Shown piece after piece: positions 23,035 to 32,669 of a stretch of 40,930 nucleotides of DNA. Origin of the DNA: Methylovulum psychrotolerans (lineage in GTDB: Bacteria; Pseudomonadota; Gammaproteobacteria; Methylococcales; Methylomonadaceae); assembly GCF_002923755.1 (NCBI RefSeq), contig NZ_PGFZ01000001.1:136770-177699 (forward strand). The letters are read 5' to 3'. Numbering within the stretch: position 1 is the stretch's first letter; each line of letters begins with the position of its first letter. The notes under the pieces were generated by a model. That model was not told the DNA's origin. It worked only from the letters and a program-made list of their open reading frames with translations, and ran no database searches. The position numbers and the translations under genes were made by a program.

Positions 23035-25680
23035 TTAATGCTCGGCTTCTAACATCGCGGCCATTTCATTGTAGATGTGCTGTTGCCGTACCGGGTCGGT
23101 AATCGGCTGGTTTTGTGGGTCGGTGACGTAAAACAAATCCTCGGCGCGGCTGCCGATGGTAGTGATCTTGGCGCTGTGCAGGTTAATGTGCTGTTTGATG
23201 AAGGCTTGGCCGATTTGGGACAGCAGGCCGGCGCGGTCGGTGGTGACCAGTTCGATAACGGTATGCCGCCCTAGCGGGTCGTCTAAAAATTGGATGCGGG
23301 TCGGAATCGGAAAATGGCGGGCCTGGCGTGATTGGCGGTGTAGGTTTTTGTGTTTTTTAACTTCTTGTTTGCGCAAGCTGGTTTGCAGGGCGGTGCGGAT
23401 ATGTTCCTCGCGGTAATGGTCTTGGATAGGCTCGCCGGACTGTTCCAACACTTGGAAGCTATTGAGGGTGTAATCGTTCAGCGTGGTCATGATCCGTGCG
23501 TCTAAGATGGTCAGGCCCAGTTGGTCGAGGGTGGCGGTGCACAGGGAAAAAATTGGCCCGCAGTTTTCGGTATAGACGAATATTTCCGCGCTGCCGCGTT
23601 GGGTATGCGGCTCCAATAACACCAGCGGCAGGTCGGCCGGGTCGGCGTAGGCGATGGCGCGGGTATGCCAGACAATTTCATCGGTGGCGTAACGTAAGAA
23701 GTAATCGTCGCTGAGGTTGTGCCACGTCTTGTCAATGACGCTTTCACATAAGCCCAGTTGGCGCAGTTCGTCTTTGGCTTCGGCTTTGTTCTCCGCCAGC
23801 CGTTCCGCGAGAGTGACCGGATTTTGCAGGCCTTTGTGCAGGACGCTATGGGTTTTGTTATACAGCTCTTTGAGCAGCACGTCTTTCCAGGAGTTCCACA
23901 GTTCCGGGTTGGTGGCGCGGATGTCGGCGACGGTGAGCAGGTACAGGTAGTTAAGGTATTCGATGCTGCCGACCAATTGCGCGAATTCGTGGATGACATC
24001 GATGTCGCTGATGTCTTTGCGTTGGGCGGTCATGGACATCATCAGGTGGTTGCGTACCAGCCAAGCGGTCAGTTTGCTGTCGTGGTTGGACAGCCCGTGC
24101 TGTAGGCAAAATTGGTAGGCGATGTCTTCGCCGATGGTGGAGTGGTCGCCGTTGCGGCCTTTGGCAATGTCATGGAACAGCCCGCCGAGGTAGAGCAGTT
24201 CGGGTTTTTGGATTTGTAAAAAAACTTTGTGGCAAAACGGCATTTCGTTGCAATGGGCTTCAATCGAGAAGCGGCGCAAGTTGCGGATCACGAACAGGGT
24301 GTGTTCATCGACGGTGTAAATGTGGAACAGGTCGTACTGCATCCGCGCGACGATGTTGGCGAAGCTGGGCAGGTAGGCGGCCAGGACACCGTAGCGGTTC
24401 ATGCGTTTGAGTTGGGTGGTGATGCCGCGCGGTTGCCGCAACAGTTCGATGAACAACTGGTTAGCGGCCTTGTCGGTGCGGAACGCGTCGTCCATCAGGT
24501 GCAGGTTTTTGCGGATCAGGCGGATGGTGGTGGCGCGGATGCCGCTTAAGCTGGTATTTTGTTGGAGGATGAGGAAAATTTTCAGCAATAAGAGCGGGTT
24601 GCGGGTAAACACGTCTTCATCGACCGCTTCCAGATAGCCGTTGATGGCGACAAAGTCCTCGCTGATGTCGGTGGGCCGGCAACCGGTTTCGCCACAAACG
24701 AAACGCTCGTTAAACAGTTGCAGAAGCATTTCGTTCAGCCGCTCCAGGCCTTGTACGGTTTTAAAATAAAACTGCATGAAGCGTTCAACGTCTTGGTTGT
24801 ATTGCTGGTCTGCGCCGCTAAAGCCGAATTGTTGGGCGAGGTCGCGTTGGTAGTCGAAAATCAGGCGGTCTTCGCCGCGTTGCGTGAGCAGGTGCAGGGC
24901 ATAACGGATGCGCCACAGCACTTCGCGGGCGGCAATCAGCTCGTTATATTCCGACTCCGGCATGAAGTTGTATTTGATCAGCTCTTTCAGGGTGGAAGAA
25001 TGGTAATGGCGCTTGAACACCCACGCGATGACCTGCATATCCCGCAAGCCGCCGGGGCCTTCTTTGACGTTCGGCTCCAGATTGTAGGCGGTGTTATGGG
25101 CTTTGGCGTAGCGTTGCTCCTGTTCGGCCATTTTGGCTTGAAAGAACAGGTCCGAAGGCCAGATATGGTCGGGCGAGGTCTGTTCTTTCAGTTCATCAAA
25201 TAAGTCAGGGTTGCCGGTAATCAGACGGATTTCGGTCAGGCTGGTCATGACCGTCTGGTTTTTAATGGCTTCGGCCACGCATTCGCTAATGGTGCGCACG
25301 CTTTGTCCGGGTTTGAGGCTGATGTCCCAGAGGAAGGTGAAGAAGTTGCCCAAATCTTCTTGGTAGCCGCTGTCGTCGCCGTCCTCTTCGCCGTTGTCGA
25401 GCATCACTAAGATGTCGATGTCGGAATAGGGGAACAGTTCGCGCCGCCCGTAGCCGCCGACGGCGATGAGGGCGAAGCGGGCGGCTTTGATGCCGAGAAA
25501 ATGCCGCCACGCGCTGCTGAGCAGATTGTCGATAAAGTCCGAGCGTTCTTTAATAAGCGCCGACACCGATTGGTGCGGGTCGAATTTTTGTTTAAGTTCC
25601 GCCTCGTTGTGTTTCAGCAAAAGCTTAAACTGTTGCAGGTGGTCGGGCTGGTCAAAGAGTTCAGAATACAAAGGCTTCAC
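23035..25680 (-). CDS. glnD: Bifunctional [protein-PII] uridylyltransferase / uridylyl-removing enzyme
   Basis: GlnD is the glutamine sensor that adds UMP to, or removes it from, PII proteins and so controls nitrogen assimilation. The 881 residues match the family (E. coli 890). Domains in order are nucleotidyltransferase (GGYGRRELFPYSDIDILVM, about 73-91, with the metal Asp pair), the helical linker with KEGPGGLRDMQVIAWVFK, the HD hydrolase domain (GLFHDIAKGRNGDHS, about 500-514), and two C-terminal ACT domains (about 695-770 and 805-881, the second with VIELVTTDRAGLLSQIG). It starts with GTG at 25680 and overlaps the end of map by 4 bp (GTGA), the usual map-glnD coupling. Confidence 0.97.
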   Translation of the reverse strand: MKPLYSELFDQPDHLQQFKLLLKHNEAELKQKFDPHQSVSALIKERSDFIDNLLSSAWRHFLGIKAARFALIAVGGYGRRELFPYSDIDILVMLDNGEEDGDDSGYQEDLGNFFTFLWDISLKPGQSVRTISECVAEAIKNQTVMTSLTEIRLITGNPDLFDELKEQTSPDHIWPSDLFFQAKMAEQEQRYAKAHNTAYNLEPNVKEGPGGLRDMQVIAWVFKRHYHSSTLKELIKYNFMPESEYNELIAAREVLWRIRYALHLLTQRGEDRLIFDYQRDLAQQFGFSGADQQYNQDVERFMQFYFKTVQGLERLNEMLLQLFNERFVCGETGCRPTDISEDFVAINGYLEAVDEDVFTRNPLLLLKIFLILQQNTSLSGIRATTIRLIRKNLHLMDDAFRTDKAANQLFIELLRQPRGITTQLKRMNRYGVLAAYLPSFANIVARMQYDLFHIYTVDEHTLFVIRNLRRFSIEAHCNEMPFCHKVFLQIQKPELLYLGGLFHDIAKGRNGDHSTIGEDIAYQFCLQHGLSNHDSKLTAWLVRNHLMMSMTAQRKDISDIDVIHEFAQLVGSIEYLNYLYLLTVADIRATNPELWNSWKDVLLKELYNKTHSVLHKGLQNPVTLAERLAENKAEAKDELRQLGLCESVIDKTWHNLSDDYFLRYATDEIVWHTRAIAYADPADLPLVLLEPHTQRGSAEIFVYTENCGPIFSLCTATLDQLGLTILDARIMTTLNDYTLNSFQVLEQSGEPIQDHYREEHIRTALQTSLRKQEVKKHKNLHRQSRQARHFPIPTRIQFLDDPLGRHTVIELVTTDRAGLLSQIGQAFIKQHINLHSAKITTIGSRAEDLFYVTDPQNQPITDPVRQQHIYNEMAAMLEAEH

Positions 25681-26441
25681 CGTTCTTCTTGGCGTAAGGT
25701 CAGGATTTCATAGCCGGTCGGGGTGACCAGTATGGTATGTTCCCATTGCGCAGATAAGCTATGGTCTTTAGTGACCGCCGTCCAACCGTCCGCTAAAACT
25801 TTGACATGGCGTTTGCCCAGGTTAATCATGGGCTCGATGGTGATAATCATGCCCGCGTCCAGCACGTCGCCGCTACCCGCCTTGCCATAATGGAGGACTT
25901 GCGGGTCTTCATGGAATTTTTTGCCGATGCCGTGCCCGCAGAATTCGCGTACTACCGAATAACGGTTGCCTTCGGCATGTTTTTGGATGGCATGGCCGAT
26001 GTCGCCCAGGGTAGCCCCGGCCTTGACTTGCTCAATGCCTTTGTACATGGATTCTTGGGTGATTTTTACCAGCCGTTTGGCGTGGGGGCTGACCTCGCCG
26101 ACACAAAACATTTTGCTGGTGTCGCCGTGATAGCCGTCTTTAATGACGGTGATGTCGATATTGACAATATCGCCGGATTTAAGTTTCTTGTCGCTGGGGA
26201 TGCCGTGGCAAACCTGCTGGTTGATCGAGGTGCAGATCGATTTGGGGAAGCCTTTGTAATTCAGCGGCGCGGCAATGGCTTCTTGGACATTGACGATATA
26301 GTCGTAGCAAATTTGGTCTAGCTCGTTGGTGGTGATGCCGGGGACGACAAAAGGTTCGAGCATTTCTAAGACTTGTGCGGCCAGTCGGCCTGCCACACGC
26401 ATTTTGTCGATTTCACTGGCGTTTTTTATAATGATGCTCAT
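25677..26441 (-). CDS. map: Methionine aminopeptidase, type I
   Basis: This cytosolic metalloprotease removes the N-terminal methionine from new proteins. The 254-residue length is normal for type Ia. The motifs CHGIPSDKKLKSGDIVNIDIT, GYHGDTSKMF, FCGHGIGKKFHEDPQVLHYG and GMIITIEPMI carry the metal-binding Asp, Asp, His, Glu residues, and the final Glu is in QWEHTILV. ATG 26441 is preferred to TTG 26447. It is divergent from rpsB across a 263-bp regulatory region and overlaps glnD by 4 bp, the arrangement seen in many gammaproteobacteria. Confidence 0.97.
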   Translation of the reverse strand: MSIIIKNASEIDKMRVAGRLAAQVLEMLEPFVVPGITTNELDQICYDYIVNVQEAIAAPLNYKGFPKSICTSINQQVCHGIPSDKKLKSGDIVNIDITVIKDGYHGDTSKMFCVGEVSPHAKRLVKITQESMYKGIEQVKAGATLGDIGHAIQKHAEGNRYSVVREFCGHGIGKKFHEDPQVLHYGKAGSGDVLDAGMIITIEPMINLGKRHVKVLADGWTAVTKDHSLSAQWEHTILVTPTGYEILTLRQEER

Positions 26442-26524
26442 AGTCAATTAGCAATGGCTACTGCTGTCGGCAGTATTTCAGGGTCAAAAAGTATAAGGAA
26501 CTGGAGAGTTTAACAGAGATTGGC

Positions 26525-26553
26525 TTGTTGTAAAAAGCTTTATATGGTATAAA
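26525..26553 (+). promoter_or_regulatory. Predicted promoter of rpsB-tsf
   Basis: TTGTTG (26525-26530), a 17-bp spacer and TATAAA (26548-26553) lie about 150 bp upstream of the rpsB start. The -10 is close to consensus and the -35 is weak. This gives a leader of roughly 145 nt. Confidence 0.5.
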
Positions 26554-26559
26554 GATAAG

Positions 26560-26704
26560 TTCATTTTTGTACCAATACTCACATTTATCGTCACGTTTGG
26601 AAGGGTGCCGGGCCGCCGTGTGCGGACTGGTTTCCAGACGGGATAAGTGGAGGCGTAACCCACTCGGGACAAGTGTCCCGAATTTTAATCTTTAGGAGAA
26701 ATAA
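26560..26704 (+). promoter_or_regulatory. rpsB 5' leader, candidate S2 autoregulatory region
   Basis: The long leader ends in a 7-bp hairpin TCGGGAC AAGT GTCCCGA (26664-26681), followed by an AU-rich stretch and a strong AGGAGA ribosome binding site. In enterobacteria the rpsB leader is a target of S2 feedback control; that this leader does the same is inference from position and structure. Confidence 0.4.
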
Positions 26705-27448
26705 ATGGCAGCAGTATCTATGCGTCAAATGCTCGAAGCGGGTGTCCACTTTGGCCACCAAACCCGTTACTGGAACCCCAAAATGGCTAACTACCTGTTC
26801 GGTTCGCGTAACAAAATCCACATCATCGATTTGGAAAAAACGCTTCCTTTATTTAACGACGCTATGAACTATCTGGGTCAAATGGCGGCTAACAAAGGCA
26901 CTATTTTGTTTGTCGGCACCAAAAAAGCCGCGCGTAAAGTGGTCGCCGAAGAAGCGGCGCGTTGTGGTATGCCTTACGTCAACCATCGTTGGTTGGGCGG
27001 CATGATGACCAACTTTAAAACCATCAAAAAATCAATTAACCGCCTGAAAGAGCTGGAAGCGATGAAAGCGGACGGCACTTTGTACCAACGTTTCGGCAAA
27101 AAAGAAGCCTTGGGTATGGAGCGCGAACTGGAAAAGCTGGAACGCAGCCTCGGCGGCATTAAAGACATGAAAGGCGTGCCTGATGTGATTTTCATCTTGG
27201 ATGTCGGCTACGAAAAAAATGCCATCAGCGAAGCCAGAAAATTGGGCATTCCTGTGGTCGGTGTGGTTGACTCCAACAACTCACCTGACAAAGTGGATTA
27301 TGTCATTCCGGGTAATGACGATTCAATCCGCGCCGTTAAGCTGTATTGCGAAAGCGTGTGCGCGGCGGTATTGGATGCCAAAGCGGCGACTTTAGGCCTG
27401 TCCGCCAAAGCCGACGACTTTGTTGAAGAAGCGCCAGCAGCAGAATAA
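26705..27448 (+). CDS. rpsB: 30S ribosomal protein S2
   Basis: S2 (uS2) is one of the last proteins to join the small subunit. The 247-residue protein has the N-terminal signature [20 protein letters not shown], then [36 protein letters not shown], the coiled-coil region [20 protein letters not shown], and [20 protein letters not shown]. The AGGAGAAATAA site precedes the ATG. It heads the conserved rpsB-tsf-pyrH-frr cluster; a terminator-like hairpin at 27501-27526 separates it from tsf. Confidence 0.98.
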   Translation: MAAVSMRQMLEAGVHFGHQTRYWNPKMANYLFGSRNKIHIIDLEKTLPLFNDAMNYLGQMAANKGTILFVGTKKAARKVVAEEAARCGMPYVNHRWLGGMMTNFKTIKKSINRLKELEAMKADGTLYQRFGKKEALGMERELEKLERSLGGIKDMKGVPDVIFILDVGYEKNAISEARKLGIPVVGVVDSNNSPDKVDYVIPGNDDSIRAVKLYCESVCAAVLDAKAATLGLSAKADDFVEEAPAAE

Positions 27449-27500
27449 AGGCCGCTTCCGGCCTACGGCAAATGCTGTAAGGGCCGGGATTGGATTAGAC

Positions 27501-27526
27501 AACGCCTCCTTAACGGGGGCGTTTTT
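27501..27526 (+). terminator. Terminator or attenuator between rpsB and tsf
   Basis: AACGCCTCC (27501-27509) pairs with GGGGGCGTT (27515-27523; one G-T pair), with a TTAAC loop and a run of T residues. An intercistronic partial terminator at this place is known in E. coli and would make tsf expression lower than rpsB. Confidence 0.75.
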
Positions 27527-27572
27527 ATAGTGACACAGACTATTTTTAAAAAACAGGCGAGGAAAACGAGCA

Positions 27573-28460
27573 ATGAGTATTACTATTAGTGCAGCAATGG
27601 TGAAAGAGCTACGCGAGAGAACCAGTTCAGGCATGATGGAATGTAAAAAAGCGTTGGTTGAAGCCGAAGGCGACATGGAATTGGCGATTGAGAACATGCG
27701 TAAGGCCGGTTTGGCGAAAGCCGACAAAAAATCAGGCCGTATCGCTGCCGAAGGCATCATTGGCGTACAAGTCAGCCCCGACGGCAAAACTGTCGCTATC
27801 GTTGACATTAACTGCGAAACCGACTTTGTTGCCAAAGCCGACGATTTTGTCAGCTTTGTCAAAAACGTGACGGTCGGTATCTTAAATGCCGATATTCAAA
27901 CCGAAGAACAATTATTGGCGATGCCGTTGGAAGATGGCGTTACTGTCGACGAAATGCGCCGTGGCCTGATCGCCAAATTGGGCGAAAACATCACCGTCAG
28001 ACGTTTTGAAAAATTCACCGCCTCAGAAGGCGGCACCGCTTGCTATCTGCACGGCAGCAAAATGGGCGTAATCGTTGAGTTGGCGGTTGCCGACCCTGAG
28101 TTAGGTAAAGATGTCGCCATGCACATTGCCGCCAGCAAACCCATTTGCGTGTCCGAAGACCAAGTGTCGCCTGAAACTATCGCCAAAGAAAAAGAAATTT
28201 TCATGGCGCAAGCGGCAGAAAGCGGCAAGCCTGCGGAAATTATCGAAAAAATGGTGGTCGGACGGATCAGCAAATTCTTGGCCGAAGTTACCCTGTTAGG
28301 CCAACCGTTCATTAAAGACGATAAAATCACCGTCGGTAAGTTGGCAGCTTCTAAAGGCAATAAAGTCATCCGTTTCAGCCGTTTTGAAGTGGGCGAAGGT
28401 ATTGAGAAAAAAGAAGAAAACTTTGCCGAAGAAGTCATGGCGCAAGTACGCGGCAGTTAA
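27573..28460 (+). CDS. tsf: Elongation factor Ts
   Basis: EF-Ts is the cytosolic guanine-nucleotide exchange factor that recycles EF-Tu. The 295-residue product (E. coli 283) begins with the UBA-like domain AAMVKELRERTSSGMMECKK and ALVEAEGDMELAIENMRKAG. The core TDFVAKADDF motif that inserts into EF-Tu is at about residues 82-91. The second repeat contains HIAASKPICVSEDQVSPETI. GAGGAAAA is the ribosome binding site. It sits 124 bp after rpsB in the standard order. Confidence 0.98.
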   Translation: MSITISAAMVKELRERTSSGMMECKKALVEAEGDMELAIENMRKAGLAKADKKSGRIAAEGIIGVQVSPDGKTVAIVDINCETDFVAKADDFVSFVKNVTVGILNADIQTEEQLLAMPLEDGVTVDEMRRGLIAKLGENITVRRFEKFTASEGGTACYLHGSKMGVIVELAVADPELGKDVAMHIAASKPICVSEDQVSPETIAKEKEIFMAQAAESGKPAEIIEKMVVGRISKFLAEVTLLGQPFIKDDKITVGKLAASKGNKVIRFSRFEVGEGIEKKEENFAEEVMAQVRGS

Positions 28461-28539
28461 TGTCCGCCTCCCAAGCAACTTGGGATAAAATGCTTGCCAC
28501 TTAGACGTAACCCTTTAAAAGCCGACCTCCGATAAAACT

Positions 28540-29253
28540 ATGACCAAGCTGATTTGCCAAAGAATATTGTTGAAATTAAGCGGTGAAGCCTTAATGAGCG
28601 ATGTGGGCGGCAGTATCGATGCCGACATTGTGCAGCGGCTGGCGACCGAAATTAAAGAATTGTGTGACTGCGGTGTTCAGGTAGGTTTGGTGATCGGCGG
28701 CGGCAACATCTTGCGCGGTGCGGAAAAGGCCTCCCAAGGCCTGGACCGCGTCACCGGCGACCAGATGGGAATGCTTGCCACCGTCATCAATGCCTTAGCC
28801 ATGCAGGATGCCATTGAGCATTTAGGGCAACCGGTACGCGTGATGTCCGCGCTTAAGATTAATCAGGTCTGTGAAGATTATATCCGCCGCCGTGCCGTCC
28901 GGCATTTGGAAAAAGGCCGGGTGGTGATTTTTGCTGCCGGGACGGGTAATCCGTTCTTCACCACCGATTCCGCCGCCAGCCTCAGGGCGATAGAAATCAA
29001 CGCGCAATTGATGATTAAGGCCACGAAAGTCAAAGGCGTGTATTCGGCCGACCCTGAAAAAGTTAAAGATGCGACGTTTTACCCGCGTTTAAGTTATGAC
29101 GAAGCCCTGGACCAACGCTTAAATGTTATGGACACCACCGCTTTGGTATTGTGTAAGGAAAACAATATGCCGATGCGGGTCATGAATATTTTTGAGCAGG
29201 GGGCTATTATGCGGCTGATGACCGGCGAAGACATCGGCTCACTTATTCAATGA
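28540..29253 (+). CDS. pyrH: UMP kinase
   Basis: PyrH phosphorylates UMP to UDP in pyrimidine synthesis and is hexameric and cytosolic. The 237 residues match the bacterial enzyme. Signatures are [60 protein letters not shown] and [14 protein letters not shown]. It lies between tsf and frr in the translation/pyrimidine cluster, 10 bp before frr. Confidence 0.98.
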   Translation: MTKLICQRILLKLSGEALMSDVGGSIDADIVQRLATEIKELCDCGVQVGLVIGGGNILRGAEKASQGLDRVTGDQMGMLATVINALAMQDAIEHLGQPVRVMSALKINQVCEDYIRRRAVRHLEKGRVVIFAAGTGNPFFTTDSAASLRAIEINAQLMIKATKVKGVYSADPEKVKDATFYPRLSYDEALDQRLNVMDTTALVLCKENNMPMRVMNIFEQGAIMRLMTGEDIGSLIQ

Positions 29254-29263
29254 GGAACACAAA

Positions 29264-29821
29264 ATGATTAATGATATTCAAAAAGATGCCTCTATCCGTA
29301 TGGGTAAAAGCATCGACGCTTTGAAACATGAATTTTCTAAAATACGCACAGGCCGTGCGCATCCGAGTTTGTTGGACCAGGTGACGGTGTCTTATTACGG
29401 CACTGAGTCCTCTATCTCCCAAGTCGCCAATGTCGCGGTGGAAGATTCGCGTACCCTGACTATCACGCCTTGGGAAAAAGGCATGGTGCAGGCGATTGAA
29501 AAGGCGATCTTAAAGTCCGATTTGGGGCTTAACCCGGCGACTAACGGTATGGTTATCCGGGTGCCGTTGCCGTCTTTGACGGAAGAGCGCCGCCGGAGTT
29601 TGGTCAAGGTCGTTAAGCACGAAGCTGAAAATGGCCGCGTGGCGATCCGCAACATCCGCCGCGATGCCAATTCCGACATTCAAAAAGCGTTAAAAGAAAA
29701 GTTGATTTCAGAAGACGAGGCACGTTCAGGCGAGGACAAAATCCAAAAGCTGACCGACCAGTTTGTCAAAGATGTGGAGAAGTTGTTGGAAGCCAAAGAA
29801 GCTGACTTATTGTCCATTTAA
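29264..29821 (+). CDS. frr: Ribosome recycling factor
   Basis: RRF, with EF-G, splits the post-termination ribosome. The 185-residue length is exact for the family. Key blocks are the start [40 protein letters not shown], the central ALRTITPWEK-like segment [12 protein letters not shown], and [20 protein letters not shown] seen here as [20 protein letters not shown]. It follows pyrH by 10 bp and precedes uppS by 16 bp, so all are probably one transcript. Confidence 0.98.
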   Translation: MINDIQKDASIRMGKSIDALKHEFSKIRTGRAHPSLLDQVTVSYYGTESSISQVANVAVEDSRTLTITPWEKGMVQAIEKAILKSDLGLNPATNGMVIRVPLPSLTEERRRSLVKVVKHEAENGRVAIRNIRRDANSDIQKALKEKLISEDEARSGEDKIQKLTDQFVKDVEKLLEAKEADLLSI

Positions 29822-29837
29822 GACTGGGATTAACGTT

Positions 29838-30596
29838 ATGTCCAATGATGACCTGAACTTTTCGGCGGCGACTCCCCGCCATATCGCCATTATTATGGAC
29901 GGTAATGGGCGGTGGGCGCAGAAGCGTTTTATGCCCCGCGCGTTCGGTCATCAGGCAGGCGTTAAGACCGTCAGGAAGATGGTCGAGTATTGCGCCAGAA
30001 ATAAGATAGAGGTGTTGAGCCTATTTGCGTTCAGCAGCGAAAATTGGCGGCGGCCGCAAGATGAGGTGTCCATGCTGATGAACCTGTTTTTGGCGACGCT
30101 GCAAAGTGAAATCAATAAGCTGGACCGCAACAATATCCGTTTGCGTTTTATCGGCGACCGGAGCCAGTTTTCTGACAGTTTGCAGAAAAAAATGGCCGAA
30201 GGCGAAACGCAGACCCAGAACAATACCGCCCTGACCTTAGTGATTGCCGCCAATTACGGTGGCCGCTGGGATATGTGCCAGGCCTGCCAGCAAGTGCTGG
30301 ATAAAATGGCGGCGGGCGAATTGCCGCCGCAAGCGATTACCGAGCAGTTGCTGAACCAGCATTTGTCTACCGCCGGGTTGCCGGAACCGGATTTGTTTAT
30401 CCGTACGGGCGGCGAGCAGCGGGTGAGCAATTTTATGCTGTGGCAACTCGCTTACACGGAAATGTATTTTACCCCGACGCTGTGGCCTGATTTTGACGAA
30501 GCAGCGCTGGAAGCGGCGGTTGTCAGCTTTACGGGCCGGCAACGCCGGTTTGGCCATACCGGCGAGCAGATAGCTAACCGATCCGTTACCTTATAA
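29838..30596 (+). CDS. uppS: Undecaprenyl diphosphate synthase (di-trans,poly-cis)
   Basis: UppS extends farnesyl diphosphate to the C55 lipid carrier needed for peptidoglycan and surface polysaccharide. The protein (252 residues from ATG 29838) has the catalytic loop IAIIMDGNGRWAQKR (about 17-31, Asp at about 22), SLFAFSSENWRRP, and PDLFIRTGGEQRVSNFMLWQ near the C-terminus with LAYTEMYFTPTLWPDF. An upstream in-frame start inside frr (29763) is disregarded because the conserved N-terminus begins after 29838. Confidence 0.97.
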   Translation: MSNDDLNFSAATPRHIAIIMDGNGRWAQKRFMPRAFGHQAGVKTVRKMVEYCARNKIEVLSLFAFSSENWRRPQDEVSMLMNLFLATLQSEINKLDRNNIRLRFIGDRSQFSDSLQKKMAEGETQTQNNTALTLVIAANYGGRWDMCQACQQVLDKMAAGELPPQAITEQLLNQHLSTAGLPEPDLFIRTGGEQRVSNFMLWQLAYTEMYFTPTLWPDFDEAALEAAVVSFTGRQRRFGHTGEQIANRSVTL

Positions 30597-30615
30597 TTTA
30601 TCTTAAGACCTACCC

Positions 30616-31488
30616 ATGTTATTACAGCGAATTATCACAGCATCTATCTTGGCAACCTTGATTGCCCTCGCCGTCTTTTTGTTGCCGATTGACTATTTCT
30701 CCCTCGTGTTGGCGATTATCGCCCTAATCGGCGGCTGGGAATGGGGCAACTTGATTGGCATCAACTCATTGCTTAAGCGCGTGTTGTTTTTGGTGATGAT
30801 GATAGTTCCGATGTTAGGCATCCATTTTTGGACACAACTGCTGGAAGTGGTGGCCACCCTGTTAGATTGGACGGAAGTCAGAACCTATTCGGGGGTGTTG
30901 GACTGGCTGGCGGTTCCGCCCGTGATGTTTTGGCTGCTGATGATGATTATGATCCGCAACGCCCCCGGCGGTGTCTTGGCGTTGCAATTAAAACCCCGTT
31001 ACAAGGTTTTTATCGGTTGGTTTGTGCTGTTGGCGACATGGATGTTCCTGTCACGCTTGCGGTCTTTTTATGGCTCAGAAATGACTATGTATTTTTTATT
31101 GCTGATTTGGGCTGCCGATGTCGCCGCCTATTTCGTCGGCAAAAAATATGGCACGGTCAAGCTGTCGCCTGAAATCAGCCCCGGCAAAACGGTTCAGGGC
31201 ATGTACGGCGCTTTGGCGGCGGGGGCGTTGTGCGGCGTTATCCTGTGCCTGATTTACCTGTTCCCGATTATGATTTCTGCCGACTTTGTGTTGCTGTCGG
31301 CTTTGACGGTGCTGATTTCGATTTATGGCGACTTGTTTTTCAGTGTCGTCAAACGCCAAAGGGGCGTTAAGGACAGTGGCTCGATATTACCCGGCCACGG
31401 CGGTATCTTAGATCGGATAGACAGCATTATCGCCGCCGCCCCGTTCTTTTATGCAGGCGTGTTCCTGATTTATCGGAGCGTATCATGA
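30616..31488 (+). CDS. cdsA: Phosphatidate cytidylyltransferase
   Basis: CdsA makes CDP-diacylglycerol, the precursor of phospholipids. It is an integral inner-membrane protein of 290 residues with about eight hydrophobic segments. The C-terminal signature is intact: [20 protein letters not shown] and [13 protein letters not shown] (about 240-272). It overlaps dxr by four bases (ATGA at 31485-31488), which shows tight coupling. Confidence 0.97.
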   Translation: MLLQRIITASILATLIALAVFLLPIDYFSLVLAIIALIGGWEWGNLIGINSLLKRVLFLVMMIVPMLGIHFWTQLLEVVATLLDWTEVRTYSGVLDWLAVPPVMFWLLMMIMIRNAPGGVLALQLKPRYKVFIGWFVLLATWMFLSRLRSFYGSEMTMYFLLLIWAADVAAYFVGKKYGTVKLSPEISPGKTVQGMYGALAAGALCGVILCLIYLFPIMISADFVLLSALTVLISIYGDLFFSVVKRQRGVKDSGSILPGHGGILDRIDSIIAAAPFFYAGVFLIYRSVS

Positions 31489-32669
31489 AAGGGATTTGCA
31501 TACTCGGCGCGACCGGCTCTATTGGGGTCAGTACCTTGGATGTCGTGGCACGGCATCCGCATTTATACCGGGTCGTAGCCTTAACCGCCAACACCAATAC
31601 CGATCTGCTGTTTAGTCAATGCTTGGAGCACCACCCCGATTATGCGGTGGTGGTGGATGAAAAGCGGGTACAGGCGTTTCGGGAAAAAATTAAAGCCTCG
31701 ATAGTATCCGACATTAAAGTGTTGTCGGGGGCTAAAGCCTTGGAGCAAGTCGCCAGTTTGCCCGCTGTCGATTCGGTCATGGCGGCGATTGTCGGCGCGG
31801 CGGGGCTGTTGCCTTCCCTAGCCGCCGCCAAAGCGGGCAAAACCGTGTTGCTGGCGAACAAAGAAGCCTTAGTCATGTCCGGCGACATTTTTATGCAGGC
31901 CGTCACCGCCGCCGGGGCGCAGTTACTGCCGATTGACAGCGAGCATAACGCCATTTTCCAATGTATGCCCGCCGCTTATCAAGCCGGTCAGCATAGTCCG
32001 CTGGTACGGCGCATTTTATTGACTGCCTCCGGCGGCCCGTTCCGGCAAACCCCTTTAGAACAATTACCCGATGTCACCCCCGCGCAAGCGGTCGCCCACC
32101 CTAATTGGGATATGGGCAAAAAAATCTCCGTCGATTCGGCGACCATGATGAACAAAGGCTTGGAAATGATCGAAGCCTGCCTGTTGTTCAATATGCAGCC
32201 TGAGCAAATCCAAATCGTTATCCATCCGCAAAGCGTCATCCATTCGATGGTCGATTATGTCGACGGCACGGTGCTGGCGCAAATGGGCAACCCCGATATG
32301 CGCATCCCTATCGCCCATGCCCTTGCCGCCCCCGAACGCTTTGACTCCGGCGCTGAGCCGCTAGACATCTTTAAGGTCGGGCGTATGGATTTTGAAGCCC
32401 CTGACTTCCAACGCTTCCCTTGCTTGCGTTTGGCTTACGAGGCCATCCATGCGGGCGGCATTATGCCGACTGTGTTAAATGCCGCCAACGAAATCGCCGT
32501 CGAGGCCTTCCTGCAAGGGCAGATCCGCTTTACCGACATCGCTAAGGTGATCGAACGCAGTATGGCGGCGTTTACCGTCCGCCCAGCCGACACGCTGGAG
32601 ATTGTCTTGGACGCAGACCAGCAAGCGCGGGTAGCCGCCAACCAAGTGTTAAGCCAATTGGACCGTTAA
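31485..32669 (+). CDS. dxr: 1-deoxy-D-xylulose 5-phosphate reductoisomerase
   Basis: Dxr (IspC) carries out the first committed step of the MEP isoprenoid pathway with NADPH and a divalent metal. The 394-residue protein has the NADPH-binding [17 protein letters not shown], the [11 protein letters not shown] block, the metal/substrate segment [21 protein letters not shown], and the [20 protein letters not shown] signature. It overlaps cdsA by 4 bp and rseP by one base (TAATG). It supplies the precursor that UppS, two genes upstream, eventually consumes. Confidence 0.97.
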   Translation: MKGICILGATGSIGVSTLDVVARHPHLYRVVALTANTNTDLLFSQCLEHHPDYAVVVDEKRVQAFREKIKASIVSDIKVLSGAKALEQVASLPAVDSVMAAIVGAAGLLPSLAAAKAGKTVLLANKEALVMSGDIFMQAVTAAGAQLLPIDSEHNAIFQCMPAAYQAGQHSPLVRRILLTASGGPFRQTPLEQLPDVTPAQAVAHPNWDMGKKISVDSATMMNKGLEMIEACLLFNMQPEQIQIVIHPQSVIHSMVDYVDGTVLAQMGNPDMRIPIAHALAAPERFDSGAEPLDIFKVGRMDFEAPDFQRFPCLRLAYEAIHAGGIMPTVLNAANEIAVEAFLQGQIRFTDIAKVIERSMAAFTVRPADTLEIVLDADQQARVAANQVLSQLDR